A program made the translations under genes and the position numbers. A DNA stretch of 64,000 nucleotides from Notolepis coatsorum (lineage: Eukaryota; Chordata; Actinopteri; Aulopiformes; Paralepididae): assembly GCA_963971535.1 (NCBI GenBank), contig OZ020586.1, positions 74,816,949 to 74,880,948 on the forward strand, written 5' to 3'. Shown in pieces: positions 34,853 through 46,135 of this stretch. The notes under the pieces were generated by a model that saw only the letters and a list, made by a program, of their open reading frames with translations, made no database searches and was not told the origin of the DNA. Position 1 is the first letter of the stretch. Each line of letters opens with the position of its first letter.

Positions 34853-35052
34853 ATTGCACTTTGTTTACATGTTTTGTTTTGGTCTGATGATTGGGTTGGA
34901 GTTGAGTGGGGATAGAGGAGGGGTTGCTATTGCTGGTCACACTTCAGGCTCTGCCAAGAGAGAACTGGAGACATGCACCCTATAATAAGTCACTAAATTC
35001 CAACCCACATATCAGACCAAAACAAAAAATGTAAACAAGGTGCAATAAAGTG
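34853..35052. repeat. Imperfect inverted repeat, arms about 55-65 bp
   Basis: The left arm (about 34853-34906) contains TTTGTTTACATGTTTTGTTT and GGTTGGAGTT. The right arm (about 34985-35050), read in reverse complement, contains CTTGTTTACATTTTTTGTTT and GGTTGGAATT in the same order. The spacer is about 75 bp, so the region could fold into a long hairpin and may be a foldback element. Confidence 0.75.
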
Positions 35053-35788
35053 TTTTTGCCTAGAGGTTGTTGTTGGACGACATTACAGATCTCCCTACAT
35101 TATGAAATTTCTGAGGAAAAAGAAAGCACATTTGGGTGAGTGATGCCATAATTATGTGGCAGGCAGGCCTAAGAAATTGATTTGTAATACCACACTTCAT
35201 AATTGACAGTGCGACACCTGCTGGTCAGTTTCTGTAAGTATAGTTTTAGATGGTATGTTTTTCCACACTTTACTGTAGTGTCTACATGTATTTACACAGT
35301 TAACAAAGTCCATGTAATATTTTACTGCACGTTAGAATACACATAAGTAACGATGGACATGTACAAATTGCGCATAGAAATTAGGCATACAGGCTGTATT
35401 GCACTGATGAAATACCGGAGGCTATACTAATGCGCCAAAATACCTAGATTATATGTAGTTACGATTATTTTTCTGTTGATCAAATAAAAAGCCTGCCTAC
35501 TGCAAATCAATATGATTTGTCGACTATGTCACGGCTTATTGATCCATTCAAGAATCGAGGTTGTACACGGACCACACAGGCTATATTTCCATATTAGGCT
35601 ATTACTTCACATAAAATATAATGTCTAAATGAAATGCAGAAAAAACTCATAACATTACCCTGGTATAGATCTGTATGCATGTATTTATTCATAACGTTAT
35701 ACATATTCGTTAACGTTAGATCGTGCATGTGCATGACTAAAAATGTACTTGTCACGTGGTTCCGTTCTCCATTCTTCACATCAAAAAC

Positions 35789-36018
35789 TAAAAACGAACT
35801 ATCAAAACGTACACGGAACAAAATCGGCCCATTATTTACTCCTTTTTTTCATTTGATTCTGACACCAAAATACGAAAAACAGCTCCGTATTTGTTTTCCC
35901 CCGTTTTTTCGATTTTGGTTTCAAACGGAAATAGGAAAAACCTAGTATTTCAGTTTTTGTTTTTATTTTTTTGTATTTCCGTTTGAAACGAAAAACGAAC
36001 TATCAAAACGTACATGGA
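35789..36018. repeat. Direct repeat of a 25-bp word around a T-rich segment
   Basis: AAAAACGAACTATCAAAACG followed by TACA occurs at 35789 and again at about 35993. The segment between carries several 'cgtttttt'/'gaaacg'-type words. It resembles a small dispersed repeat of unknown class. Confidence 0.6.
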
Positions 36019-36034
36019 CCGAGGGGGTTGCGTT

Positions 36035-36600
36035 GGGACATTTACAGGGGCCAGTTTCGAATTGCAGTCTCTCGTAGGTGCTCTTTGAGAGTGGTTTTGA
36101 AAGTGGGTAGTGATTCACATTCCTTTACAGCTGTGGGTAGGACGTTCCACATTGATGTGGCATAATTGCGAAACGTGTTTAGTCCCTTGTTTGAGCCGAA
36201 TCTGGGTTTAACATGATTTGTGGAGCTCCCTCTGGTGTTGTGATCGTGGTATTCACTGACCTTTGGGAAGTATTTTGACATGTACATGGGTACCTTAGTC
36301 GTGTAGTGTATCTTGTAGACCAGGCCCATTGCAAGTTGCTGTACTCTCGTCTACTCTAAGCCATCCTAGGTAGTCAAAGTGGGCAGGGGTGAGGTGGGTT
36401 TTAGGAGTAAGGTCAAGTAGTAGTCTGACCAGTTTGTTTTGTGATGTTTGTAATCTTGTTTTTAGCGCCTTTGAGGTACTTTGGTACCATGAGGTGCAAG
36501 CATAGTCGTAGTACCCTTGAATGAGTGCTCCTGCCAGAGTCTTCAGGGTATTCTTGTTTACCATGCAGAGAGGAGATCCGGTACAAGAATCTAGTTCGTA
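36035..36600 (-). pseudogene. LINE X fragment, minus strand
   Basis: The minus strand encodes TRFLYRISS..., KNTLKTLAGALIQGYYDYAC, LTPAHFDYLGWLRVDES and NYATSMWNVLPTAVKECESL through KTTLKEHLRETAIRNWPL, the C-terminal half of the family X RT. A frameshift lies near 36560. It lacks the family 3' UTR on its low-coordinate side and is cut at 36600 by a SINE head. Confidence 0.85.
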
Positions 36601-36780
36601 GGGCGGCTAGGTGGCGCAGTGGGCAAGGCACTCGCCACCAACGCAGGAGATGCTGGGTTCGAGCTAGGCTTGGGCGGTATAATTTCTTTCATACCGTCAT
36701 ACCTTAATGACCTAATACCCCGGTATACGGTATATGACGTATGACTTTCATTTTCATCAGCGGGGGGGGGGGGGGGCGGC
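36601..36780 (+). mobile_element. SINE tRNA-like head joined to a hAT-like terminus
   Basis: 36601-36665 (GGGCGGCTAGGTGGCGCAGT ... GGGTTCGAGC) matches the head of the SINEs at 3866-4345 and 1-276, but in plus orientation and without their body. It runs directly into GGCTTGGGCGGTATAATTTC and ATACCCCGGTATACGGTATA, a pattern typical of one end of fish hAT-like elements. No matching second end was found. Confidence 0.5.
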
Positions 36781-36789
36781 GGAGCTAAC

Positions 36790-37228
36790 AATATACTCAT
36801 TATTATCACCATACATACCTACCTACCCCCCCCCCACCCACCCAACCACCTCCAATGTACAGTTTCCCCCCCCACCCCACCTACTCAACCCCCCCCTCCA
36901 CCCCAGCTACCCAACCTCCTCCAATGTACAGTTTCTTCGTCAAATGTATATACTCTCTTTTTTAGACTCTTTTTGTATCACAAACAGTACTGTATTTGTA
37001 AATCTGGTATGTCATAAATGTATAGATGTAGCCGTACTGTATCTGTATGTCATGTATGTCATATATGTTATGATGAATTGAAAATGGGGGACCCTGATGT
37101 AAACAAGACGAAAGTCTTTCTCTGGTCTGCATCCCCTTAACAATTGTGTGTATTGAGCTGTACTGTATTGTACCCATTCTGCAATCTGTTAATACAATTT
37201 TCAATCAATCAAATCAATCAATCAAACA
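36790..37228 (+). mobile_element. LINE X 3' UTR fragment, plus strand
   Basis: Contains TAATGTACAGT-like words, repeated TGTATGTCAT motifs, GAAAATGGGGGACCCTGATG, CATCCCCTTAACAATTGTG and an (AATC)n tail. It matches the 3' UTRs of the copies at 29838-31093 and 53130-55486, without coding sequence. It lies head to tail against the minus-strand coding fragment at 36035-36600. 37229-37508 holds no recognised feature. Confidence 0.75.
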
Positions 37229-38247
37229 GATCTTTGTCAATGCCAAAACTGTGCAAATGTTTCTAAGGAAACTGAGGATAGGGCTACATGGGATGATGAC
37301 TCAGATGATAGTGGTGAGGATGATTACCATCAGTGTTGCCTGGGAAGTGTGGTGGTGGATGAGGGGTTGGGTGGTGGTCGTGGATGAGGGTGTGGACTGG
37401 GGTTGGGATGTATAGGGCGAGGGGATTAGGATTATACAGTAGGTAGTGTGATTTGTTTGTATTTTTGTACCTGCATTCTATTTTGTTTTGAAATGGAAAA
37501 TAAAAAGGTTAACTCATTCACGGCCAGCCGTTCTATCCATCCTTGTACTCAATGGGCCACCACTGTAAAAGATAAGGATTTTCAGTGCGTCGAGGTGTTT
37601 GCAGGTGTAACTCCTTCCAAGCACTGCAGAGAAGTGGTTTCCTTTCGACGGGTTTATTAAAGGCTTGGTCCTCCAATCCACCGTGAAAACTTAAACAGAA
37701 ACATGAGTCGCGTCAGGTCAACACAAACAATAATATACACGGTATGAAAACGACACATCAGAAAAGCAAAATACAAACAAACATTAAATACCTCGTTGGC
37801 TGCATGCTACATAAAAAGGGGTCTTATTCTTCTGTTCTTGGTAACAGTCTTGATAGTGGTACACTCTTAGAATTTAGAGAGCCTGTACAACTCGTCTCTG
37901 ACCATTCCTGCCGCTTGCTCGCAGGTGTCTTAATCAGTCCCAGTCTCAGACCATCCCTGCCGCTTGCTCGCAGGTGTCTTAATCAGTTCCAAAGGTAAAA
38001 ACGCGACAGCAGCCTAACGGGACACCATATATGACCAGACGTCAAAGTGAATATATTATAAATTGTAGCAAATTAAATAATAAAGAAAATAAGAAATGAA
38101 ACATAAATACATTCTCAAATATTACACTTACAAACTGAAATAACATATAAATGATGAAACCATATAATGGCCACAGTTACAGCAGGGCTATATCTATATT
38201 CTATATTATAGCTATGGAGACAATACTATGGCTCATTTGACAGTAAC

Positions 38248-38496
38248 TCCCTCGTACAACATGTGAAAAAGAATAAATTTCAATCACGTGTTATAACGTG
38301 GTGAATATTGTATAGTTTCAGAGTGATCCTGGCTAATTCCTGGTAGGGGTGGGAATCACCACTATGTCTATCCCTCGTACAACATGTGAAAAAGAATAAA
38401 TTTTTTCATGTATACGTTCACGTGTTATAACGTGGTGAATATTGTATAGTTTCAGAGTGATCCTGGCTAATTCCTGGTAGGGGTGGGAATCACCAG
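38248..38496. repeat. Tandem duplication of 123 bp capturing a hAT end
   Basis: TCCCTCGTACAACATGTGAA begins units at 38248 and 38371. Each unit runs through ATTCCTGG and the first 18 bases of hAT-b (TAGGGGTGGGAATCACCA). The first copy is therefore a stray hAT end with no body. The units differ by small changes near the CACGTG word. Confidence 0.9.
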
Positions 38497-38740
38497 TTTC
38501 ATCATGATACGATACAATATCGATTCTTTGGACGATACGATATTTGCTGATATCACAAAGTCTGCCACGATACGATACGATTCGATTCAGGTGCCTGCGA
38601 TCGATATGAGACGATATTATATGCCCATTTAACACAATCAGTCACATTTAGATTAAAAAAGGCTACGGAAATATCAATTGACGTTTTTATTTTTGAGCCC
38701 TTCCAGGCATTTAAATGAAAAACAATCTATTGTTTTTAAT

Positions 38741-39534
38741 TAGGGCTGTCAGTTTATCACGTTAATTAGATTAATTAATTACACAGCAAATTATCGTGTT
38801 ATGAAAATTAACTCAAAATTAATTACAATTCTTTTTTTTTTATAATAATATTTTTTATCTGATTCATTCCATAATGTAGAATACACATTTACAGATTTTT
38901 TTTTAATATGGTCCATTTGCATGTTCTTGGTATCTGATTCTAGGGACATCTATGAATCTCATGGGAATGTATTCCCAGTGTCAGAAATACTGTGGGCTAG
39001 ATCCACAAAGAATGGATTGCACGGTGCAAGTTGCACCCTTAGCCTACTTCCAATTCATTATGAATTGAAAATGGGGGACCCTGATGTAAACAAGACGAAA
39101 GTCTTTCTCTGGTCTGCATCCCCTTAACAATTGTGTGTATTGAGCCGTACTGTATTGTACCCATTCTGCAATCTGTTGATAACATTTTCATTCAATCAAT
39201 CAATCTGCGCGGTGAATGAAAATTTATTTTGAGTAAATTGTAATGAACCAAATGAGAATATCAATACATTTTTTTTTTTATCTTTGACTGTGAATAACAC
39301 CATGCTCAAATTGACCAGACCTGAAAATTAATAGATGGAAGATGATTAAACAGAAGGTTTTGTAGATACAGTACTGAATTCTGCCATCCGGACACATGCA
39401 ATTTGAAATATGATTATAGAATATAGAATATCAGGCATAAAATGGTTATGCGATTAAAATGTGATTAATTAGATTAATTAATTACAAATCCTGTAATTAA
39501 TTAGATGCATTTTTTTAATCGCCTGACAGCACTA
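38741..39534. mobile_element. Small hAT-type element (hAT-c) nested in hAT-b
   Basis: Ends TAGGGCTGTCA at 38741 and, inward from 39534, TAGTGCTGTCA, a terminus widespread in vertebrate hAT MITEs. The target duplication is TTTTTAAT (38733-38740 and 39535-39542). Both sides carry TTAATTAGATTAATTAATTA words. A LINE X tail is inserted within it. Confidence 0.88.
39059..39207 (+). mobile_element. LINE X 3' tail fragment
   Basis: About 150 bp starting ATGAATTGAAAATGGGGGAC and ending in (AATC)n. It is the terminal part of the family X 3' UTR, inserted inside hAT-c as a strongly 5'-truncated copy. Confidence 0.85.
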
Positions 39535-41092
39535 TTTTTAATACAAATAGACCTCCTGTTCACTGTAAAGTGCCACGTTTTTATATAGTGAGCTTTAAAC
39601 TTTAAGTAAAATGTTTTGGAACTCACAACACGCAACCTAAAACCCCTCCCTCTCCCAAACTGTTCCTACAATTGTTTTATGTTGCATGATGATCATGAAT
39701 TAAATTAAATTAAATATCAACATTATCTGTCCATCCTCAGTAAATACTATCAATATAATAATACTCCTGACTTCATCTGGTCTTTTCAAACGCACACACA
39801 CACACAGAATGCCCCCCCCCCCCCCCCCCCTCCTCCTTCCCCAGTCCCCTCTCCTCTCTCCTGTTCTCTCACGGTTAGCTGCTTAGCTTACTTAGCTCAA
39901 GCAGCTAACGTAAGGTTAATTTAGGCGTCGATGCAAAGCATGTTAGATGCATTTGACCCGTTGCCGGGAAAAACTGCACAGACTTATATCGGGTCGCAAA
40001 ATAGGCGCTCTGTAGCCCTGTTCTACTGTACAGAGCTACACAGCGTTTCAGACTACTGGGCGGATACGACTCGCCGGATTTTCAAAATAAGAGTATCGCA
40101 ATAGGAATCGATCTTTTTACGTTGCATTATTGATAATAGATCGATATATCGATCTGGTTCGATGTATCGTCCCACCCCTAATTCCTGGTAACTGCGTTAT
40201 GGAGCGATATGTGAATTTTGCTAAAAGCATTCGCGTTGCTCGCCTGGACACGCTACTATTTCCAAATTAAAGGTATACAATAGGTATTATGTTTCATCAT
40301 GAATGCATGAAAGGGGGGGGGGGGTCGTTTTTTGATGCTTTGATCGCCAGCAACAGCATTCGTTTTGAATACTACATACGTTGATCGACTGGATCGATAT
40401 GAAATCATTGTAGGATCACGTGGAATTGACGTCAGATAGTCCTTACCTTTGATCAGGGTTATTCCAAAAAGAATATTCCAATCGTCTGATCGCGATTTCC
40501 AGTATTGATGTCGATCGGGTCCCTGACATGAAGTGGCACAAGATATGCCTCAAGTTTGCTGAACGCGTTTCGAAGTGCTCGGATGAAGCGAATTACTTGG
40601 CTTGATCTAAATTCTCCGCCCGGACTAAATTAGATGTGACACAGTGTGAAATAAGGTTTCAAAGGTTGGGCGATACTGCCACCTAGCAGGATGCGGCCGG
40701 TATTGCACTCTCAGGATCTCAGAATGATTTCCTATGGTAACACCGAGGTCTGTGAGCCTGTGATAGTGTTGTCAAAAATATCGAAGTATCGATACATATC
40801 GATACTGAATATTTAAAACGGTTTCGATACTCATTTCCCGAAATACCGATACTTTCTGCAGTATGGATACCAGCTGGCTTGCTCCCGCAAGTTGTTGACA
40901 GACAGACACGCTGCTGTCCTCCTCCGCCTCAGAGACCAACAGACACAAGCTGCTGCAGCCTCCTCCCCCTCACAGATGCGTCAGACCTGTCTTCAGTTTG
41001 TAAACAAAGCTATTAGCTAACGTTAGCTAGTCCGTTAGCTCCGTCCGTTAGCTCCGTTAGCTTATGCTAGCTAGCTGGCCACCTTTATAATT

Positions 41093-41397
41093 ACTTCATG
41101 GAAACGGAGTAACGTTAGGTCGAGTTCATTCATACTACACTAGTACACGTATGAACTCGACATAACGTTACCCCGTTTCCAACGTTAGGTCGGGTTCATT
41201 CATACTACACTAGTACACGTATGAACTCGACATAACGTTACCCCGTTTCCAACGTTGGGTCGAGTTCATTCATACTACACTAGTACACGTATGAACTCGA
41301 CATAACGTTACCCAGTTTCCAACGTTAGGTGGCGTTCATTCATACTACACTAGTACACGTATGAACTCGACATAACGTTACCCTGTTTCCATGAAGT
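41093..41397. repeat. Foldback element: four 70-bp tandem units between inverted ends
   Basis: Four units of exactly 70 bp start at 41111, 41181, 41251 and 41321, each AACGTTAGGT...CGTTACCCCGTTTCC with a few substitutions. Every unit is itself an imperfect palindrome (CGAGTTCAT ... ATGAACTCG). The outer ends are inverted as well: ACTTCATGGAAACGGAGTAA at 41093 against the complement of ...TTTCCATGAAGT ending at 41397. This is not a CRISPR array: the units abut directly and no unique spacers exist. Confidence 0.92.
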
Positions 41398-41591
41398 GTT
41401 TAATGAGCAGCAATCTTGTTGCTGGTGCAATGTGAACTATGAGGCCAAATGGAAAGATATAGAAACCAAAAGAGAGGGATTCAAAGTGCAGACACTGATA
41501 GGAGATAGGGAGCTGTTCAGAAGACAGGAACAACTACTAGATCCAATTACCAGATTCACTATAAACATATGGAACACAATAGTAAAGAAAT

Positions 41592-43816
41592 ACAGCCCTT
41601 GCAACCTCCTTTGACAAGCTCTGTCCCCTCGTTGAGAAACCTGCCCGCCGTTCCCCACCCAGTCCATGGCTGACGGATGCAGTGAGAGAACAAAGACAGG
41701 TCCTGAGAGCGGCTGAGAGGAAGTATAGAAAATCACGCCTCACTGCTGACATCGACACATATCACAACCTCTTGTTAACATTCTCCAAAACCATTACTAA
41801 TGCCAAAGCTTCTTTCTTTCACCATAGGATCGAGGCCTCTGCCAAGAATCTTCGCAAACTGCATGCTACCATGTCCTCCCTCCTCACTCCCCCCCCACCC
41901 CCTCCTCCCTCATCTTTTTCTGCCGAAGACTTTGCGATCTTCTTTGAGGAAAAAGTGGACAACATCCGCAGCTCCTTCTCCCAACCCCCACCCATTCCAA
42001 ACGCTGAATCGAGAACCTCATCCTTCACTCTGTCATCTTTCTCTCCCATTACAGAAGCCGAGACCCTGACACTGGTAACGTCGAACCGTCCGACTACATG
42101 CCAGCTGGACCGGCTACCCTCCCCACTCCTCCAGACCATAGCACCGGACATCCTCCCATTCCTAACTGCAACCATCAACTCCTCACTCAACTCGGGGGTG
42201 GTCCCCACCTCCCTAAAACAAGCCAGAGTCACGCCCCTCATAAAAAAACCAACCCTGAACCCCACCGTCATAGCCAACTATCGTCCTGTCTCTCTTCTCT
42301 CCTTTCTTTCTAAAACACTTGAACGTGCTGTATCCAACCAACTTACTGCTTATCTCTTACAGAATGACCTCCTAGACCCCAATCAGTCTGGCTTCCGGAC
42401 TGGCCATTCCACATAAACGGCCCTCATTGCGGTCACAGAGGCACTTCACTTAGCAAAAGCGAAAGGCCTCTCCTCTGTCCTGATTCTCCTAGATCTATCT
42501 GCAGCCTTCGACACAGTCAACCATCAGATCCTCCTCGCGGCCCTCGCAGGAATGGGAGTGGCTGGATCTGCGCTGACATGGCTGACATCATACCTCAACG
42601 ACCGCTCCTACCAAGTGTCATGGAGAGGGACTCTGTCGGCCACCCGCCCCCTCCGGACGGGTGTCCCCCAGGGCTCGGTCCTAGGACCCCTTCTCTTCTC
42701 CCTCTACACTAAATCACTGGGTAACATTATCACGTCTCATGGCCTCTCATATCATTGTTATGCCGATGATACTCAACTCTTCCTCTCCTTCCCTCCCTCA
42801 GATATCCACGTCTCTGAGCGGATCTCGGCCTGTCTGTCCGACATCTCCGCCTGGATGACGACCAACCACCTCAAACTGAACCTAAGCAAAACAGAATTGC
42901 TCCACCTGCCGGCCAAATCCTCCCCCCTGACCGACCTCTCCATCACAGTCGAGAATGCAGCTGTGACCGCGTCCCCGACCGCCAAGAACCTCGGTGTTGT
43001 CCTCGACGACCAGTTGAACTTCTCTGCTCACATCGCAGCGACAACCAGAACCTGCAGATTCCTCCTGAGCAACGTCAGAAGGATACGCCCCTTCCTGACA
43101 AAAGAAGCCACCCAACTCCTCATCCAATCAACAGTCATCTCCCGCCTCGACTACTGCAACGCACTGCTAGCTGGCCTCCCGGCCACTGCCACCAAGCCTC
43201 TTCAACTCATTCAAAACGCAGCGGCCCGCCTGATATCAAACCTACCGAAGTCGGCCCATGTCACCCCACTTCTTAGGGACCTGCACTGGCTCCCCATTGC
43301 TGCACGTATCCGCTTCAAGGCCCTCGACCTAGCATACCGTGCAGCAAAGGGAACCGCTCCCGCCTACCTCCGGTCAATGGTCTCTAACTACACACCCTCA
43401 AGACCCCTACACTCTGCATCTTCTGGCCGCCTCAGACCTACTCCTATCCAAGCTCCCGGAGGGTCATCAAAGAGAAGCCGCCTATTCTCAGTCCTTGCCC
43501 CACAATGGTGGAATGAACTACCCATCCCAGTTAGGACAGCCGAATCCCGTCCAATCTTTCGCCGTCGACTAAAGACTCACTTCTTCAACCATTATCTGAA
43601 ATGAAAAAAAAAAAAAAAAATCTAACCCTGACTAACCTTACTGTCATGCACTTGTCCTAATAAACTAACCTACACTGTAACACGCAACACTTGATGAACA
43701 TTGTTACTCAGCTGATAGAGTTGTACCCTTCTTGCTGTCTTGTCGTACAGAACTTGTAAGTCGCTTTGGATAAAAGCGTCAGCTAAATGACTAAATGTAA
43801 ATGTAAATGTAAAAAG
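41592..43816 (+). pseudogene. L2-type LINE copy with a single nonsense codon
   Basis: 5'-truncated at CAGCCCTTGCAACC, so most of the endonuclease is gone. RT frame: NRPTTCQLDRLPSPL, NYRPVSLLSFLSKTLE, GFRTGHST then TAA (42414-42416), LLDLSAAFDTVNHQ, GVPQGSVLGPLLF, the catalytic YADDTQLFLSF (about 42765), and the C-terminal RSRLFSVLAPQWWNELP to a stop at 43604. The frame is the same before and after the TAA, so only one lesion interrupts it. The 3' UTR ends with GATAAAAGCGTCAGCTAAAT and TGTAAA repeats. Both copies lie close in sequence to 31745-34640. AAAGAA flanks the insert and may be its target duplication. Confidence 0.9.
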
Positions 43817-44632
43817 AATCTAAGATACTGAGATGGATAGCACACAACAACAAATTCAGACCAGGGATAGAAGATCATGGGTTCAAGAGGTGGGAACGGG
43901 GGGGTATAACAGCAATGTGCACGATGACGGAAGGAGGGGAGATGCAGACTCTACAAAAATTGAAAGAAAGATACGGACTAGAGAATAGGGACCACTTTAG
44001 ATATTTACAGATTAGGGACTACTATAACAAAGAAATAAAGCAAGATAGAGACAAAGAACAGAATGGGGTAATTAAGATAATGGTAAAGTCATACGAAGGA
44101 CGGAAGGGGAGGGTGATATCAGCACTATATCAGGCAATAATGGACAGTAAGGGAAATACAACATTGTATGTGAAAGAAAAGTGGGAAAGAGAGTTGGAAA
44201 TAGAGATAACAGAGGAGGAATGGTATGACACATGTAAGACACAACAAACAACCACAGGATCAAGGATATGGAGGGAGTTTGGGTGGAAAAATATAATTAG
44301 ATACTTTATAACACCAGAAATACAGGGCAATTACACACCAGCAAAGAAAACATGTTGGAGGGAGTGTGGACAGGAAGGGGCGAACCATACACACATATTC
44401 TGGGGATGTCAGAAGATAAGGCACTACTGGGAAGAGATAGGAGGGATAATAAATGAAATAATAGGATACGAAATACCCCAGGGAGGCCAAGTGTTGTATT
44501 TGGGGAATCTGTCACAGGAAGGAATCCAAGGGGAAGACAAATATTTGATTAAGATATTGATAGTGGCAGCCAAGAAAGCTTTAACTAAACTGTGGTACAA
44601 GGTAGAAGTGCCGACAAAGGATCAATGGATAG

Positions 44633-46067
44633 TGTTGTGAAGGGCCAGATTAAACCGAATATATATATTTATTTATATATATATATTTAATTGTATTTGT
44701 ATATTCTCTAATATTCCCTGATATCCCTTGTATATTCCTTGTACAATATGCATTGAATATCCATTCTAGCCTACTGAACATCCCATAATAGTCTCCATTC
44801 TACTATTGGTCGAGACCTTGGTGCCAGGCTGCCATACCCCTCAGACCCAGTTCAAACGTACCGCTCAACATGTACGAACAAGTCCTAGTTCCGCGTAGGA
44901 ATCTGGCTACCGCACCACTAATGGGACTATTTGTTCATAGTGCGTATATATACTGCGCTACTAAAGTAGGACTTTCTTTTCAGTCCAGTTTCTTACCCTC
45001 CAATAGAGTCACAGACGTAAAGCCTCCCCGCGACGCCACGTGTGGGAGTAAGGCCAAGTTCGCCTACCATCGGTATTGAGACATCGTGTATATTAATATT
45101 TGAATAGTCATATTTGGCACTATATCGTCGAGTTGGACGTAGTCTATTAAGCTAATAATAGTCTGTTAATATATAGTGCTTCGTGCGGTGAGAATACTAC
45201 CGTAGTCAGCACCCCATCGTTTCGGGCAGAGAACTGGCTGCTTAACCAGGATGATCGACCCCATGTGAGATTGCACCCGAGGAGCCCCAGAGCCGACGAG
45301 CGAGTGGACCTGTATACCGGATTATTCTACCGACGACAGCCCGCCTTCCCAGGCACGGATTATGCTTTGTATACGTTGATTATTCCATGGATAAAGACCC
45401 CCGACACTGCCGTGTGTTGGAACCCCCCCCCCTGGAGAGGACGCAAGGTGAGGAGACGCTCTGCAAGACGAGGTCGCTTCACGTCTCTCCTCCGTGGACC
45501 GGAGGACGCCGGCCCACAAAGAGTCCACCTGCTTTCATCTGTGGTCCAAGGATCGCCGGCGCATTGAACAGCACTACAGTGGGTTCACCTGGGATACCCT
45601 TGGCCGGACGAGGCGGCCGGACTCTACCCCCCCCCCCCTTCCTACTCCTGTCGGCTTACAAGCGACCGGATTAACCCCCCCTAGTGTATCCAGCCTATAA
45701 TCATTAAAGTATCATTGCTGTTATTCCTTAAACTATTCCAGGTCGTATATGTACCACCTGCGCCTTCAGAGATTGGACATTCTCTATTGATATACCGACG
45801 AATACTCTTGCCATAAAAGTGCATACTAATTCCCATTCATAAATGTGATTGATTTGATTAAGTGCTTGCTCTACACACCATCGCTGTGTAGAAATAAAGA
45901 CCTATTTCTAATTCGTACATTTGTGTTGGATCCGTTTCATCTACGTGACAGTGTTCATCATAATATATTTATGCCGAGTACTGGGTGGCCGAATATTAAG
46001 TACAAAGGTAGTGGTAGTAAGTATCATATCTAGTAATACAGTCAGGGAATTGTACCCCTCAGTTACA
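44633..46067 (+). repeat. 5' LTR of BEL element B
   Basis: TGTTGTGAAGGGCC ... CAGTTACA. TATATATA at 44945-44952 precedes a GCGCTACT start-like region. AATAAA lies at 45893-45898. The 100-codon frame at 45265-45567 recurs identically in the other LTR and is not treated as a gene. Confidence 0.95.
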
Positions 46068-46069
46068 AT

Positions 46070-46086
46070 TGGTCCTTCGAGCCGGA
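46070..46086 (+). other. Primer-binding site of element B (tRNA-Tyr type)
   Basis: TGGTCCTTCGAGCCGGA, two bases after the LTR. It is complementary to the tRNA-Tyr 3' end including CCA and identical to the site in element A. Confidence 0.88.
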
Positions 46087-46135
46087 GGGTAATTAGTGTA
46101 ATATTAATATAGTGTTATTAATATTGAAATGGCCT

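Larger units (their letters stand above)
34641..36034. other. No gene; contains inverted and direct repeats
   Basis: No coding frame with a recognisable motif. An imperfect inverted repeat lies at 34853-35052 and a direct repeat at 35789-36018, each listed separately. Confidence 0.6.
38478..40180. mobile_element. hAT-type element (hAT-b) with 8-bp target duplication
   Basis: The ends are TAGGGGTGGGAATCACC (38478) and, read inward from 40180, TAGGGGTGGGACGATACATC. The 8-bp duplication ATTCCTGG lies at 38470-38477 and 40181-40188. There is no transposase. The interior has GATACGATA-type subterminal words, a C-run (39811-39830) and a nested smaller hAT (38741-39534). Confidence 0.88.

Noticed and set aside
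41111-41390. Regular 70-bp repeats resembling a CRISPR array
   Set aside because: The units abut with no unique spacers, each is palindromic over its full length, and the context is vertebrate transposons.
45265-45567. 100-codon frame repeated exactly at 51895-52197
   Set aside because: The repetition only reflects the two LTRs of element B. It has no motif, and LTRs of BEL elements are not known to encode proteins.
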